Of a stretch of DNA of 64,000 bases, positions 18,048 to 25,685 are shown piece by piece. The stretch is from the NCBI GenBank assembly GCA_029259715.1, contig JAJDEP010000005.1:186001-250000 (forward strand). Reading direction: 5' to 3'. The position numbers were made by a program, and so were the translations under genes. This DNA is from Planctomycetota bacterium (lineage in GTDB: Bacteria; Planctomycetota; B15-G4). The notes beneath the pieces are model-generated. The model saw nothing but the letters and a program-made list of their open reading frames with translations. It was not told where the DNA came from and made no database searches. The number at the start of each line of letters is the position of its first letter. Positions within the stretch are counted from its first letter, which is position 1.

Positions 18048-19520
18048 TCATTCCGCAGCGCTGTACACGACGGGGCGCTCGGGTTCTCCGCGGATGGCCT
18101 CGAAGGCCCGGGCGGCCGCCAGCACGACGTGATCCTCGCCCGGGCGTCCGACCAACTGCAGTCCGACGGGCAGACCCTTGTAGGGGCCCTTGCGCGCGAG
18201 TCCGCACGGCACCGACACCGAGGGGAATCCGCCCAGGCACGCCGGCGCGGTGAGCAGATCGCACAGGTACATGGCGTAGGGGTCGTCGGTGCGTTCGCCC
18301 AACTTGAAGGCGCCCACGGGCGAAGTCGGGCCGGCGAGCAGGTCGTATTCCTTGAACAACGTCGTGAATTCGTCGCTCACCAGGCGGCGCACCTGCAGGG
18401 CCTTCTTGTACCAGGCGTCGTAGTAGCCGGCAGACAGGGCGAAGGTGCCCAGCAGGATGCGGCGCTGCACCTCGGCACCGAAGTGTCCGGCCCGGGTCGC
18501 GAGGTAGGCGTCGAGCAGGTCGCCGTCGTCGTGGCGGGGGCCGTAGCGCATGCCGTCGAAGCGGGCGAGGTTGCTGCAGGCCTCGCTCGACGACACGAGG
18601 TAGTAGACCGGGATCGACAGGTTGGCGTGGGCCAACCCGCCGGCCGGCACGACCTTGGTGATGGCGCCGGCCTCGGAGAGCAGGTCGGTGGCCTGGTCGA
18701 CCTGCGCGAGGATGTGAGGGTCGACGGACGGGTCGAGGAACTCCTCGGGGATGCCGATGCGCAGCCCTTCGACGGACGTGGGCGCGAGGAACGCGCTGGG
18801 GCGCTTGCCGGTGGTGGTGGTCGCGTCGCCCGGGTCGTGGCCGGTGATCACGTCGAACACCAGGGCTGCGTCCTCGGCCGTCGCCGCGAGCGGACCGATC
18901 TGATCGAGGGACGAGCCGAAGGCCACCAGCCCGCGACGGGAGACCGAGCCGTAGGTCGGCTTGAAACCGGTCACGCCGCACAGGGCGGCGGGCTGCCGGA
19001 TCGACCCGCCGGTCTCGCTGCCGAGGGCGACCGGGACGATGCCGGCGCCGACGGCCGCCGCGCTGCCGCCGCTGCTGCCGCCCGGGACGCGCTTGCGGTC
19101 CCACGGATTGCGCGATGGCGCGAAGCCGCTGTTCTCGGTCGACGCGCCCATGGCGAACTCGTCGAGGTTGGTGCGGCCGAAGAGCACGGCCCCCTCGGCC
19201 ACCAGGCGTTCGGTGACGTGGGCGTCGTAGGGCGAGCGATAACCCTGCAGGATGCGTGAGCCGGCCGTGAGCGTTGCGCCGGCGACGGCGATGTTGTCCT
19301 TGAGGGAAATGGGCACGCCCGCCAGCTGGCCGGGGTCCTCGCCGCGGCTCACGCGCTCGGACACCGCGGCGGCGCGCTGCAGTGCGTCTTCGCGGTCGAG
19401 GTCGAGGTAGGCGTGGACGACCGGATTGCGTTCCTCGAAGCGCGCCAGCGCCTTCTCGGTCACCACGATCGGGTCGAGTTCACCGGCGCGTACCCGCGAA
19501 GCGATGTCGGCCGCGGACAT
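18048..19520 (-). CDS. gatA: Asp/Glu-tRNA(Asn/Gln) amidotransferase subunit A
   Basis: A 490-residue amidase-signature protein that releases ammonia from glutamine for GatB. The catalytic triad is intact: Lys74 (PISLKDNIAV), cis-Ser149 in PGGSSGGSAAAV, and nucleophile Ser173 in TGGSIRQPAA, with the same spacing as characterised GatA proteins. The start is ATG 19520, which shares one base with the gatC TGA stop; GTG 19523 directly before it is an alternative giving a 4-base overlap. Coupled translation with gatC is likely. Confidence 0.97.
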   Translation of the reverse strand: MSAADIASRVRAGELDPIVVTEKALARFEERNPVVHAYLDLDREDALQRAAAVSERVSRGEDPGQLAGVPISLKDNIAVAGATLTAGSRILQGYRSPYDAHVTERLVAEGAVLFGRTNLDEFAMGASTENSGFAPSRNPWDRKRVPGGSSGGSAAAVGAGIVPVALGSETGGSIRQPAALCGVTGFKPTYGSVSRRGLVAFGSSLDQIGPLAATAEDAALVFDVITGHDPGDATTTTGKRPSAFLAPTSVEGLRIGIPEEFLDPSVDPHILAQVDQATDLLSEAGAITKVVPAGGLAHANLSIPVYYLVSSSEACSNLARFDGMRYGPRHDDGDLLDAYLATRAGHFGAEVQRRILLGTFALSAGYYDAWYKKALQVRRLVSDEFTTLFKEYDLLAGPTSPVGAFKLGERTDDPYAMYLCDLLTAPACLGGFPSVSVPCGLARKGPYKGLPVGLQLVGRPGEDHVVLAAARAFEAIRGEPERPVVYSAAE

Positions 19521-19954
19521 CACGACGAGGGATCCACGTCGGGTTCGCGGGCCGGGTCGTCGTCGGCGACGGTGTCGAATTCGGCGGCCGGGTCGGCGTC
19601 CTCGTCCGCGTCGTCGGGGGTGGTCGTGTGGGCATCCTCGCCCGCGGGTGCGTCGTCATCCGGCGCGTCCTCGAGGACACGGGGGACCACGAAGAAGCCC
19701 TCCCGGGCGTGCTCGGTGAGTTCGACCAGGCTCTCCCGCGGATCGGGGAAGGCCACCGGCTCGTCGCGGGCCGGCTGACCGTGGGTCGCCAGCGGGTGGG
19801 TCAGCGGCTCGACCCCCTCGGTGTCCACCGCCTGGAGCACCTCGAAGTGGGCGAGGATCGAATCGAGGTGGCTGACCATCGCCGGCTCGTCCTCGGGCGC
19901 GAGGCCGAGTCGGGCGAGGTGGGCGACGCGACGGACTTCTTCGGGGTCGACCAT
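19520..19954 (-). CDS. gatC: Asp/Glu-tRNA(Asn/Gln) amidotransferase subunit C, with acidic extension
   Basis: A 144-residue GatC, the small subunit that wraps around and stabilises GatA. The first 95 residues match the family: EEVRRVAHLARLGL at the start, helix LDSILAHFEVLQ, the linker GVEPLTHP, and the end segment ESLVELTEHAREGFFVVPRVLE. About 45 further residues are rich in Asp, Ala and Pro, which is unusual since GatC normally ends near residue 95-100. ATG 19954 is the family start; the upstream open frame is rejected. It is first in the operon, preceded by a structured leader. Confidence 0.93.
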   Translation of the reverse strand: MVDPEEVRRVAHLARLGLAPEDEPAMVSHLDSILAHFEVLQAVDTEGVEPLTHPLATHGQPARDEPVAFPDPRESLVELTEHAREGFFVVPRVLEDAPDDDAPAGEDAHTTTPDDADEDADPAAEFDTVADDDPAREPDVDPSS

Positions 19955-20271
19955 GGTGCCAATGCGGTGCCGGCGGGGTGTCAACGGCGGCGGGGGCAGC
20001 GGTCCGGCCCTTGAGAAAGGGACTGCCCGGAACCGGCCGGAAAAGCGCCAGAGCCTAGCAGAGCGGCCGGTGTCACGGAATCGCGGCCCGGCCGTCGGAG
20101 GGGCAGATCCGATCACCGTTCACGTAGCTACCGGGGCCCCAGGACCTATGCCATCATATCGGCCTTCACCAACCGATCCGCCGTACGGACCATCGACCCA
20201 CGGGGGGCGGAGGTCGGTGGGGCACGGCGGGACCAACCCACGGCTCATCCGCGGGGGCGGCCCGAGACTCA
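19955..20271. other. Intergenic region with a structured leader toward gatC
   Basis: This 317-base gap separates leftward gatC from the rightward membrane-protein gene. At 19994-20028 it holds an outer stem GGGCAG/CTGCCC enclosing CCCTT-GAGA-AAGGG, a stem closed by a GNRA loop when read on the plus strand (TCTC when read toward gatC). It lies 40 bases before the gatC start. A TTGACA sequence (minus strand, 19984-19979) has no acceptable -10 box at normal spacing. Toward the plus-strand gene I see AT-richer bases around 20152-20162 but no convincing promoter. No further open frame with coding character was found. Confidence 0.5.
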
Positions 20272-20904
20272 GTGAACGCAGCCATCAATCTCTCCACCGT
20301 GGGTCTGGCCCTCGACATCGTGGGGATCATCTTCCTCACGAACGCGATGGTGGTGCGCAAGCCGCGGCGCTTCATCCAGCAGTACTTCGGCATCGAGAAG
20401 CCCCAGCCCTTGCGGGCCGTGCTCGACCAACTCAACGCCAAGGCCCAGATCTTCACGGGCTTCCTCGCGCTGCTGGTCGGATTCTCGCTGCTCATCGCCG
20501 CCGAAGTGACCCTGGTGGAGGCCACCGCCCCGGTGGCGCCGGCGCCCCTGGCCCAGCGCATCCAGGCCTTGCTCGTGCTCGGCTTCGGGATCCTGGTGGT
20601 CACCGTGATGCTGCGTCTGGCGCAGAACGCCTGGGCCCAGCGGCTGCTGCGGCGGATGCTGGCGGACTTCTTCGTGGATCACCGCGACTGGAACTTCGAG
20701 AAGCATCCCCAGCAGACCCGCGAGATGGGCGAATTGCTGCGGGTGCCGCCGATGCTCGAAGACTCCATCGGCGACTACTCGGATCGGGTGCGCACCGCGC
20801 TCAAGCTGGCGCCGCCCGAGGGTGGCCAGAGCGCCGGGCCCGGTCGCCGTGGCGATGATGCCTTCGCCCCGGTGCGCAAGGTCTCGGCGGGACGCCGCAG
20901 CTAG
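20272..20904 (+). CDS. Unknown membrane protein
   Basis: A 210-residue protein of no family I recognise, starting with GTG. It has three probable membrane helices: about residues 8-27, 62-82 and 98-118. Between the first two lies a basic segment (VRKPRRFIQQYFGIEKPQP), so that loop is probably cytoplasmic, and a soluble C-terminal part of about 90 residues follows the third helix. The end of the gene overlaps the start of the ComF-type gene by about 50 bases in another frame, suggesting cotranscription. Nothing in the sequence suggests an enzyme. Confidence 0.7.
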   Translation: MNAAINLSTVGLALDIVGIIFLTNAMVVRKPRRFIQQYFGIEKPQPLRAVLDQLNAKAQIFTGFLALLVGFSLLIAAEVTLVEATAPVAPAPLAQRIQALLVLGFGILVVTVMLRLAQNAWAQRLLRRMLADFFVDHRDWNFEKHPQQTREMGELLRVPPMLEDSIGDYSDRVRTALKLAPPEGGQSAGPGRRGDDAFAPVRKVSAGRRS

Positions 20905-21646
20905 GTTCTCGCCGCCGGCCGGCGCCCGACTCCTGACCGAGTCGCTGCTCGATCTGCTGGTCCCTCCCGCTTGCGCCGTCTGTGGTCGCGCCCAGGGCGC
21001 TCCGCTCTGTCCGACATGCCTGGGCCGTTGCGCCGCTCCGCAGGGACCGACGTGCCGCCGCTGCGGAGCGCCATGGCGCCCGGAGCGGGTCCGTCGGGTC
21101 GCCGCGGGAGCGCCTTGCGGGCGGTGTGAACGCTTCGGGCGTCCCTTCGCTTTCGACGGAGCCGCCGCGCTGTGGCGCTACGCCGGAGCGGTGCGCCCGC
21201 TGGTGCACGGTTTCAAGTACCACGGCCGGCGAGAGTGCCTGGGCTGGCTGGGGCGGCGGGTGGCGGCGACGCCACGGGCGGCGCCTCTGCTGATGCGGGC
21301 CCGGGCGTTGCTGGTGCCGGTGCCGCTGGCCCGCTCGGCCCTGCGTCGCCGGGGCTACAACCAGGCGTCGGACCTGGCCCGCGGTGTGGCTGACCAAAGC
21401 GGCCTGCCCCTGGATGCGCGGGCCCTGCGACGCCGACGCGAGACGGTGCGTCAGGCCTCGAGCCGCACCGCGCGCCGACGGGTGCAGCTGCGCGGCGCCC
21501 TCGCGGCGCGGCCGGGGCGGGTGGCCGGGCGCGACGTCGTGCTGGTGGACGACGTGATCAGCACGGGGGCCACGGCGGACGCGGCCGCGCGGGCCTGTCG
21601 CATCGCCGGGGCCCGGACGGTGGGGGTGCTGACCCTGGCGACCTGA
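20855..21646 (+). CDS. ComF-family phosphoribosyltransferase-like protein
   Basis: A ComF/GntX-family protein of 263 residues. An N-terminal zinc-ribbon region has four CxxC-type pairs (CAVCG, CPTC, CRRC, CGRC). The C-terminal half is a PRTase type I domain with the PRPP-binding motif DVVLVDDVISTGAT near the end, and the characteristic VPVPLARSALRRRGYNQASDLAR segment. ComF proteins are linked to DNA uptake in competence, but many homologues have unproven roles, and no other competence gene lies nearby. Start is uncertain: ATG 20855 or 20858, or GTG 20822. Confidence 0.9.
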   Translation: MMPSPRCARSRRDAAARFSPPAGARLLTESLLDLLVPPACAVCGRAQGAPLCPTCLGRCAAPQGPTCRRCGAPWRPERVRRVAAGAPCGRCERFGRPFAFDGAAALWRYAGAVRPLVHGFKYHGRRECLGWLGRRVAATPRAAPLLMRARALLVPVPLARSALRRRGYNQASDLARGVADQSGLPLDARALRRRRETVRQASSRTARRRVQLRGALAARPGRVAGRDVVLVDDVISTGATADAAARACRIAGARTVGVLTLAT

Positions 21647-21694
21647 GCGGGCCCCGCTGTGGGACCCGCTGCGGGCCCCATTGTGGGACCCGCC
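21647..21694. repeat. Two tandem 24-base GC-rich repeats between convergent genes
   Basis: Units at 21647-21670 and 21671-21694 agree at 21 of 24 bases. Each carries GCGGGCCCC and GTGGGACCC, so the array can fold into several alternative GC-rich hairpins. It sits just after the ComF stop and before the end of the converging STAS gene, where it could act as a bidirectional terminator; no T-run follows. Confidence 0.6.
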
Positions 21695-21702
21695 GCTCGG
21701 AC

Positions 21703-22395
21703 TCAGCCGCCGCTCGACATCTTGCGCAGGTTGATCATGTCCTTCACGAAGGACTCGATGTCGGCGCGGTCCGCGTCGCTGATGTCGGTGAAGTGCAGCG
21801 ACAGGTCGTGTGCGGGGCCGGACTTCTCGATGGTCTCGACCCGGGCCTTCAGCTCGAAGAATTCCTTGCGGTACAGCTTGAGCCGGAATTTCAGCTTCAC
21901 GGCGCGGCCGGGCACGATGCCCTCGTTCATCTTGTCGACGCGGCACATCATGTCGTCGACGTCGAGCTTCTTGATGTGCCCCACGATGGTGCCGGTGTTG
22001 CCCGGCATCGAGATCATCACCGTGGACTCCTCGTTGCCCTCCATCTCCAGTCCGGGGCCCTGACGCAGGACCGCGAGGGCCTCGTCGTTGGTCTCGTAGA
22101 GGGCGAACAGCCGGTCGAGGCCGAGCGACTCCATGGCCTCGCGCACAGCGTCGCTGGGCTCAGTCACGAGCAGGTCGCCGTGCTCCTTCTTGCAGGCCTT
22201 GCGGGACTTGATCATCGAGCCCAGCGCGGTGCTGTTGACGAAGGTCACGGCCTTCATGTTCAGCACGATGTTCGATGTGCCGGCCAGGATGATCTTCTCG
22301 ATCTCGCCGGCGAAGGCGTTGGTCACGAACGAATCGAACTCGCCGTCGAGCGTCATCACCGCGGCATCGGCCAGGGTCTGTTTGAGGACCTTCAT
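21703..22395 (-). CDS. STAS-domain protein with PilZ-like C-terminal domain
   Basis: A 230-residue cytoplasmic protein. Residues 1-110 form a STAS domain like anti-sigma-factor antagonists: LTLDGEFDSF-type strand at the start and FVNSTALGSMI, where Ser55/Thr56 occupy the place of the phosphorylated residue. Residues about 115-230 resemble a PilZ domain (long basic strand RAVKLKFRLKLYRKEF, then LHFTDISDADRADIESFV), but the RxxxR and D/NxSxxG c-di-GMP motifs are not evident, so ligand binding is doubtful. It lies 16 bases downstream of a second STAS gene and opposite a SpoIIE phosphatase gene, consistent with a partner-switching circuit. Confidence 0.8.
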   Translation of the reverse strand: MKVLKQTLADAAVMTLDGEFDSFVTNAFAGEIEKIILAGTSNIVLNMKAVTFVNSTALGSMIKSRKACKKEHGDLLVTEPSDAVREAMESLGLDRLFALYETNDEALAVLRQGPGLEMEGNEESTVMISMPGNTGTIVGHIKKLDVDDMMCRVDKMNEGIVPGRAVKLKFRLKLYRKEFFELKARVETIEKSGPAHDLSLHFTDISDADRADIESFVKDMINLRKMSSGG

Positions 22396-22411
22396 GGTCT
22401 TTCCGCCGGGA

Positions 22412-22750
22412 CTAGCCGACGGCCTCGAGGGCCTCGTTGTCGCCGTCGTGGATCGACAGGATGGCGTCGAGCTTGATCAGCTCGATGGGTTCGCGCACGG
22501 CCTCGCTGGGCTGGCTCACGGCCAGGGAGCCCCCAGCCGCGCCGCAGGCCTTGTGCGCGCGGATGAGCGAGCCGATGGCGGTGCTGTTGAGGAACTTGAC
22601 GCGCAGCATGTTGAGCACGACGCGGGAATCGCCGGCGGCGAGCAGGCCGTCGATGATCTCGTTGAACGCCGGCACGACGGCGGTGTCGAACTCACCCTTG
22701 AGGGTGAGCACCACAGCACCGGACGCCTGCTTCTCCTTCTGGACCTTCAC
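22412..22750 (-). CDS. STAS-domain anti-sigma-factor antagonist-like protein
   Basis: A 112-residue single-domain STAS protein of the SpoIIAA/RsbV type: VVLTLKGEFDTAVVPAFNE at the start and KFLNSTAIGSLIRAHKA, with Ser56/Thr57 at the phosphorylation position. I chose GTG 22750 because GGGAG lies 6 bases before it and the resulting MKVQKEK start mirrors the MKVLKQT start of the STAS paralogue downstream; the longer frame to 22879 is poor. In known systems such proteins sequester a kinase/anti-sigma factor when dephosphorylated by a SpoIIE-type phosphatase, and one is encoded just across the divergent promoter region. Confidence 0.88.
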   Translation of the reverse strand: MKVQKEKQASGAVVLTLKGEFDTAVVPAFNEIIDGLLAAGDSRVVLNMLRVKFLNSTAIGSLIRAHKACGAAGGSLAVSQPSEAVREPIELIKLDAILSIHDGDNEALEAVG

Positions 22751-22809
22751 GAGCGACTCCCCCTGGGGCGGCGTGACGAGGTGCTGAAGGGTCACGGCCG
22801 AGCACAGGC

Positions 22810-22839
22810 ATTCTCGCGCTGCCATCGGGCTCGGGTCAA
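22810..22839 (-). promoter_or_regulatory. Candidate promoter of the two STAS genes
   Basis: On the minus strand TTGACC (22839-22834, 5 of 6 to consensus) is followed after 18 bases by GAGAAT (22815-22810, 4 of 6). The expected transcript start lies about 50 bases before the GTG at 22750. Confidence 0.45.
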
Positions 22840-22917
22840 GGCGCAGCGAGAAGCGATCCCTCACCCGGGGACCGGGCAAGGAGTCGGATTCGGGGCGTCG
22901 GACCGGAACCTCGCCGC

Positions 22918-22926
22918 TGGTACAAT
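22918..22926 (+). promoter_or_regulatory. Extended -10 promoter element of the SpoIIE phosphatase gene
   Basis: TG-G-TACAAT at 22918-22926 matches an extended -10 element (TGn plus 5 of 6 to TATAAT), 62 bases before the ATG at 22988. No good -35 box precedes it, which is common for extended -10 promoters. Confidence 0.5.
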
Positions 22927-22987
22927 CCGCCCTCCCCGCGTATCCGACGCACCTCCGCGTCCGCTGCGCTGACCGTCACAGGCAACG

Positions 22988-24358
22988 ATGTCCGCACTCT
23001 TTCGACGCAAGAGCTCCAAGACCCCGCCGCCCGAGCCGCCGCCGGAATTGCCCGACATCCTCACGGATGCCGCCGGCTCGGATGGCTCTGCCACGGTCTA
23101 TGTCACCGGTGACCGGGCCAAGGACACCGACCGCATCCGCATGCTGGTCGACAGTCTGCAGGAGGTCTCCACCGCCGACGACCCCACGACGTTGCTCGAC
23201 GCCATGGTCGACCGGGCCGTCAAGACGGTGGGCGCCGAGCGGGGCCTGCTGTTCGTGGCCGACGAAGAAGGACGCCCGGTGCTGCGGGTCGGCCGCGATG
23301 CAAAGGGCAACGACCTGCCGCGCTCGGTGGCCTTCTCCACCCAGGTGGTGACCTCGGTCTTCGGCGGCGGCGACTCGATCTGCCAGAAGACCGACGACAG
23401 CGGCGACTTCGACCCGTCGCAGTCCATGCTCAACCTGGCCATCCGCGCCGTCATGTGCGTGCCGCTCATGGCCCAGGAGGAACGGCTCGGCGTGATGTAC
23501 GTCGACCAGCGCGCCTCGACGCTCTCGTTCGACAAGGCCGACCTGCGCTTCTTCCAGGCCTTCGCCGACATCATGGCCATCGCCTGGATGAACCGGCGGC
23601 GCATGGAGCAGGCCGTCGAGCAGAAGCGGCTCGAGCAGGACCTCGACATCGCGCGCACGATCCAGACCAACCTGCTGCCCGAGAAGCCGCTGCGGGTCGA
23701 CGGCTATTCGCTGGTGGGTCGGGTGATCCCCGCCGATGCCACGGGCGGCGACTACTTCGACTTCTTCAAGACCCGCGACGACCACCTGGCCATGGCGGTG
23801 GGCGACGTCTCGGGTCACGGTTCGGGCGCGGCGCTGGTCATGGCCGCAGCGCGGGCCTACGTGCGCTCCTTCAGCCAGTTCGAGTCGTCACCGGGCATCG
23901 TCATGCGGCGCGTCAACCGGCACCTGGCCGAGGACACGCAGGATCACGTGTTCATGTCCATGTTCCTGTGCATCCTCGATCCGAACACGCGGGAGTTCCA
24001 CTACGTCAACGCGGGGCACCCGGGACCGATCCTCATGCACGCCAATGGCGAGACCGAGGATTTCAAGGGCACCGGCATCGCCCTGGCTGTCACCGATGAG
24101 GTGGACTACGACGACAACGGCCCGTGGAAACTCGACCCCGGCGACACGGTGATCATGTTCAGCGACGGGCTCACCGAGCTGCGCCGGGACGACGAGTGGT
24201 ACGGCCGCGAGCGGGTGCTCGAATCGGTCCGCAAACACAGCGGCGGAACGGCCGAGGACATGCTCGAGGGCATGTTCAAGGACGCGCTCGCCTGGGGCCG
24301 GCACGAGCCCGAGCATGCGGACGACCTGACCATCGCGATCCTGCGCGCCGACGTCTAA
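22988..24358 (+). CDS. GAF-domain SpoIIE-type PP2C phosphatase (RsbU-like)
   Basis: A 456-residue cytoplasmic protein: a proline-rich N-terminus (1-45), a GAF sensor domain (about 60-205), a coiled-coil linker (about 205-225, QDLDIARTIQTNLLPE) and a SpoIIE/PP2C domain (about 235-456). Metal-binding motifs are intact: GGDYFD with Asp255, VGDVSGHG with Asp273, and the terminal ADDLTIAIL. Such proteins dephosphorylate STAS antagonists in response to a signal. Two STAS genes lie directly opposite, so they are the likely substrates; no anti-sigma kinase is encoded nearby. The start ATG is unambiguous. Confidence 0.93.
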   Translation: MSALFRRKSSKTPPPEPPPELPDILTDAAGSDGSATVYVTGDRAKDTDRIRMLVDSLQEVSTADDPTTLLDAMVDRAVKTVGAERGLLFVADEEGRPVLRVGRDAKGNDLPRSVAFSTQVVTSVFGGGDSICQKTDDSGDFDPSQSMLNLAIRAVMCVPLMAQEERLGVMYVDQRASTLSFDKADLRFFQAFADIMAIAWMNRRRMEQAVEQKRLEQDLDIARTIQTNLLPEKPLRVDGYSLVGRVIPADATGGDYFDFFKTRDDHLAMAVGDVSGHGSGAALVMAAARAYVRSFSQFESSPGIVMRRVNRHLAEDTQDHVFMSMFLCILDPNTREFHYVNAGHPGPILMHANGETEDFKGTGIALAVTDEVDYDDNGPWKLDPGDTVIMFSDGLTELRRDDEWYGRERVLESVRKHSGGTAEDMLEGMFKDALAWGRHEPEHADDLTIAILRADV

Positions 24359-24372
24359 CGGCCGCCGGCCCG

Positions 24373-24936
24373 TTACTGGCGGGTGAGCTGGTTGCCGTCG
24401 GTGTGGTCGAAGGTCTTGCCGTAGATCTCGAGCACCGTCGTCTCGGTGTAGCGCAGGATGCCGCCCTGGATTGTGACGCGGTGCTCGAACGACACGGTGC
24501 TCGCGTTGTCGCGCATGAAGGGCGACTCGACGATGCCCCAATCGGCGCCGCCGCGCTGGGCGGCCACGACGATCTCGATGGGCCCGTCGCCGGCGGGGGC
24601 GGTCCATTGCGCACCGGCGACGACGCTCACGGCCCGCGGGATGGTCAGCGTCTGGATTACCACGCCCTCGCGCGCGTCCCACAGCCAGTAGCCCACCTGA
24701 TGGTGAAACACCTCGTCGTTCGACTTGCGCGTCACGATCTGGGTGTAAGGCACGATGGCGAGCACCTGCGAGTCGGCGTTGTCGACGTCGCCGCCCTCGT
24801 CGAACACGATGGTCTCGTAGTAGGGGCTCTCGGCGATGCCGTCGGGCTCCGGGGCCACGTCGAGCCCCTTGTCACCGGTCCAGGTTCCGATCAGCCCCGC
24901 GAGGGGGCCGTAGTCGACGACTTTGGCTTTCGGCAT
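24373..24936 (-). CDS. Nitrobindin-like heme-binding beta-barrel protein
   Basis: A 187-residue protein resembling the nitrobindin/THAP4 (former DUF1794) lipocalin-like family, which binds heme and can isomerise peroxynitrite or carry ligands. It begins LAGLIGTWTGDKG (GTWxG at 17-21), followed by eight to ten predicted strands with the central HHQVGYWLWDAREG motif. The C-terminal segment FDHTDGNQLTR has His178 near where nitrobindins place the heme ligand, although the context differs from the usual form. It converges with the phosphatase gene, 14 bases between stops, across a GGCC-GCC-GGCC hairpin. Confidence 0.75.
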   Translation of the reverse strand: MPKAKVVDYGPLAGLIGTWTGDKGLDVAPEPDGIAESPYYETIVFDEGGDVDNADSQVLAIVPYTQIVTRKSNDEVFHHQVGYWLWDAREGVVIQTLTIPRAVSVVAGAQWTAPAGDGPIEIVVAAQRGGADWGIVESPFMRDNASTVSFEHRVTIQGGILRYTETTVLEIYGKTFDHTDGNQLTRQ

Positions 24937-25039
24937 GGCGTGGCGCTCCGGCGAGATGATCGCAAGGCGACGCTACCAAGTCGGTTGCCGCATTGCGTCC
25001 CCGGGGAGGTCGGGGGAGCATGGAGACGGGGGTGAATGC

Positions 25040-25666
25040 ATGCGGACCGAGGCGCAGAAACGGCGGACGTGGGGGTTCTTCCTCGCTGGTGTGCTGCTGG
25101 TCGCCTGGGCGGTCTCGATGGCGGTCGAGGGAGGGGCTGACATCCGGGTCATCGACGTGAGCGTCACGGACATGGGCAAGCGCCGTGTCGCGGACGTCAA
25201 CGTCCACGCCGGCGTCGGTGCCGAGTACGGGCTGGCGGTCGCGACGACCGACGTCGAGGGACGCGCACGCCTGGTCGTCCCCCTCGACGTCGAGGTCGAC
25301 GTCTTCGCCCAGGATCACTCGGGGCGCTCCTCCCTGCTGGTGCCGGTGCCGGCGGGAACGGACGCAACGGTCGAGCTGCTGTTGCAGCGACCTCGACGGG
25401 TGGTCTTGGAGGTCACCGGCGCGCAGGCGCAGGGGGCGCTGCCGGAAGCGGTCTCCGTGTGGAGGGAGGGGGCCGGTGATCGGCGGCTGATGGAGCAGCG
25501 ACTCCCGCTGCAGGCCCAGCAGGATGCGTGCCGGACCGAGTGGGTCCCGCTGCTCCCGGGCCACTGGACCGCGGAGTTCCAGGGGCCGGCCGGTCGACGC
25601 TGGACGACGCACCTGGAGGTGACCCTGGACTCGGCCCGGCGCATCTACCTCTTCGAGCTGCCCTGA
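25040..25666 (+). CDS. Membrane-anchored beta-domain protein of unknown function
   Basis: A 208-residue protein with one N-terminal membrane helix (about residues 11-30, GFFLAGVLLVAWAVSMAV), then about 175 exported residues made of short strands. The middle part (VADVNVHAGVGAEYGLAVATTDVEGRARLVVP) resembles a carboxypeptidase-regulatory or Ig-like repeat in which an introduced attribute is decorated by a turn with Asp/Gly. I do not recognise the whole protein. ATG 25040 is chosen because the membrane anchor starts there. It converges on the FG-GAP gene across an 18-base palindrome. Confidence 0.7.
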   Translation: MRTEAQKRRTWGFFLAGVLLVAWAVSMAVEGGADIRVIDVSVTDMGKRRVADVNVHAGVGAEYGLAVATTDVEGRARLVVPLDVEVDVFAQDHSGRSSLLVPVPAGTDATVELLLQRPRRVVLEVTGAQAQGALPEAVSVWREGAGDRRLMEQRLPLQAQQDACRTEWVPLLPGHWTAEFQGPAGRRWTTHLEVTLDSARRIYLFELP

Positions 25667-25684
25667 CGGCGTCGCGCGACGCCG
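25667..25684. terminator. 18-base perfect palindrome between convergent genes
   Basis: CGGCGTCGC/GCGACGCCG is a perfect inverted repeat that starts directly after the TGA of the rightward gene and ends 2 bases before the stop of the leftward FG-GAP gene. It could end transcription from both sides. There is no T-run, so the mechanism would not be classical intrinsic termination. Confidence 0.5.
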
Positions 25685-25685
25685 C

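Noticed and set aside
19979..19984. TTGACA as a gatC promoter
   Set aside because: No acceptable -10 box at 15-19 bases; the position would also give an almost leaderless transcript.
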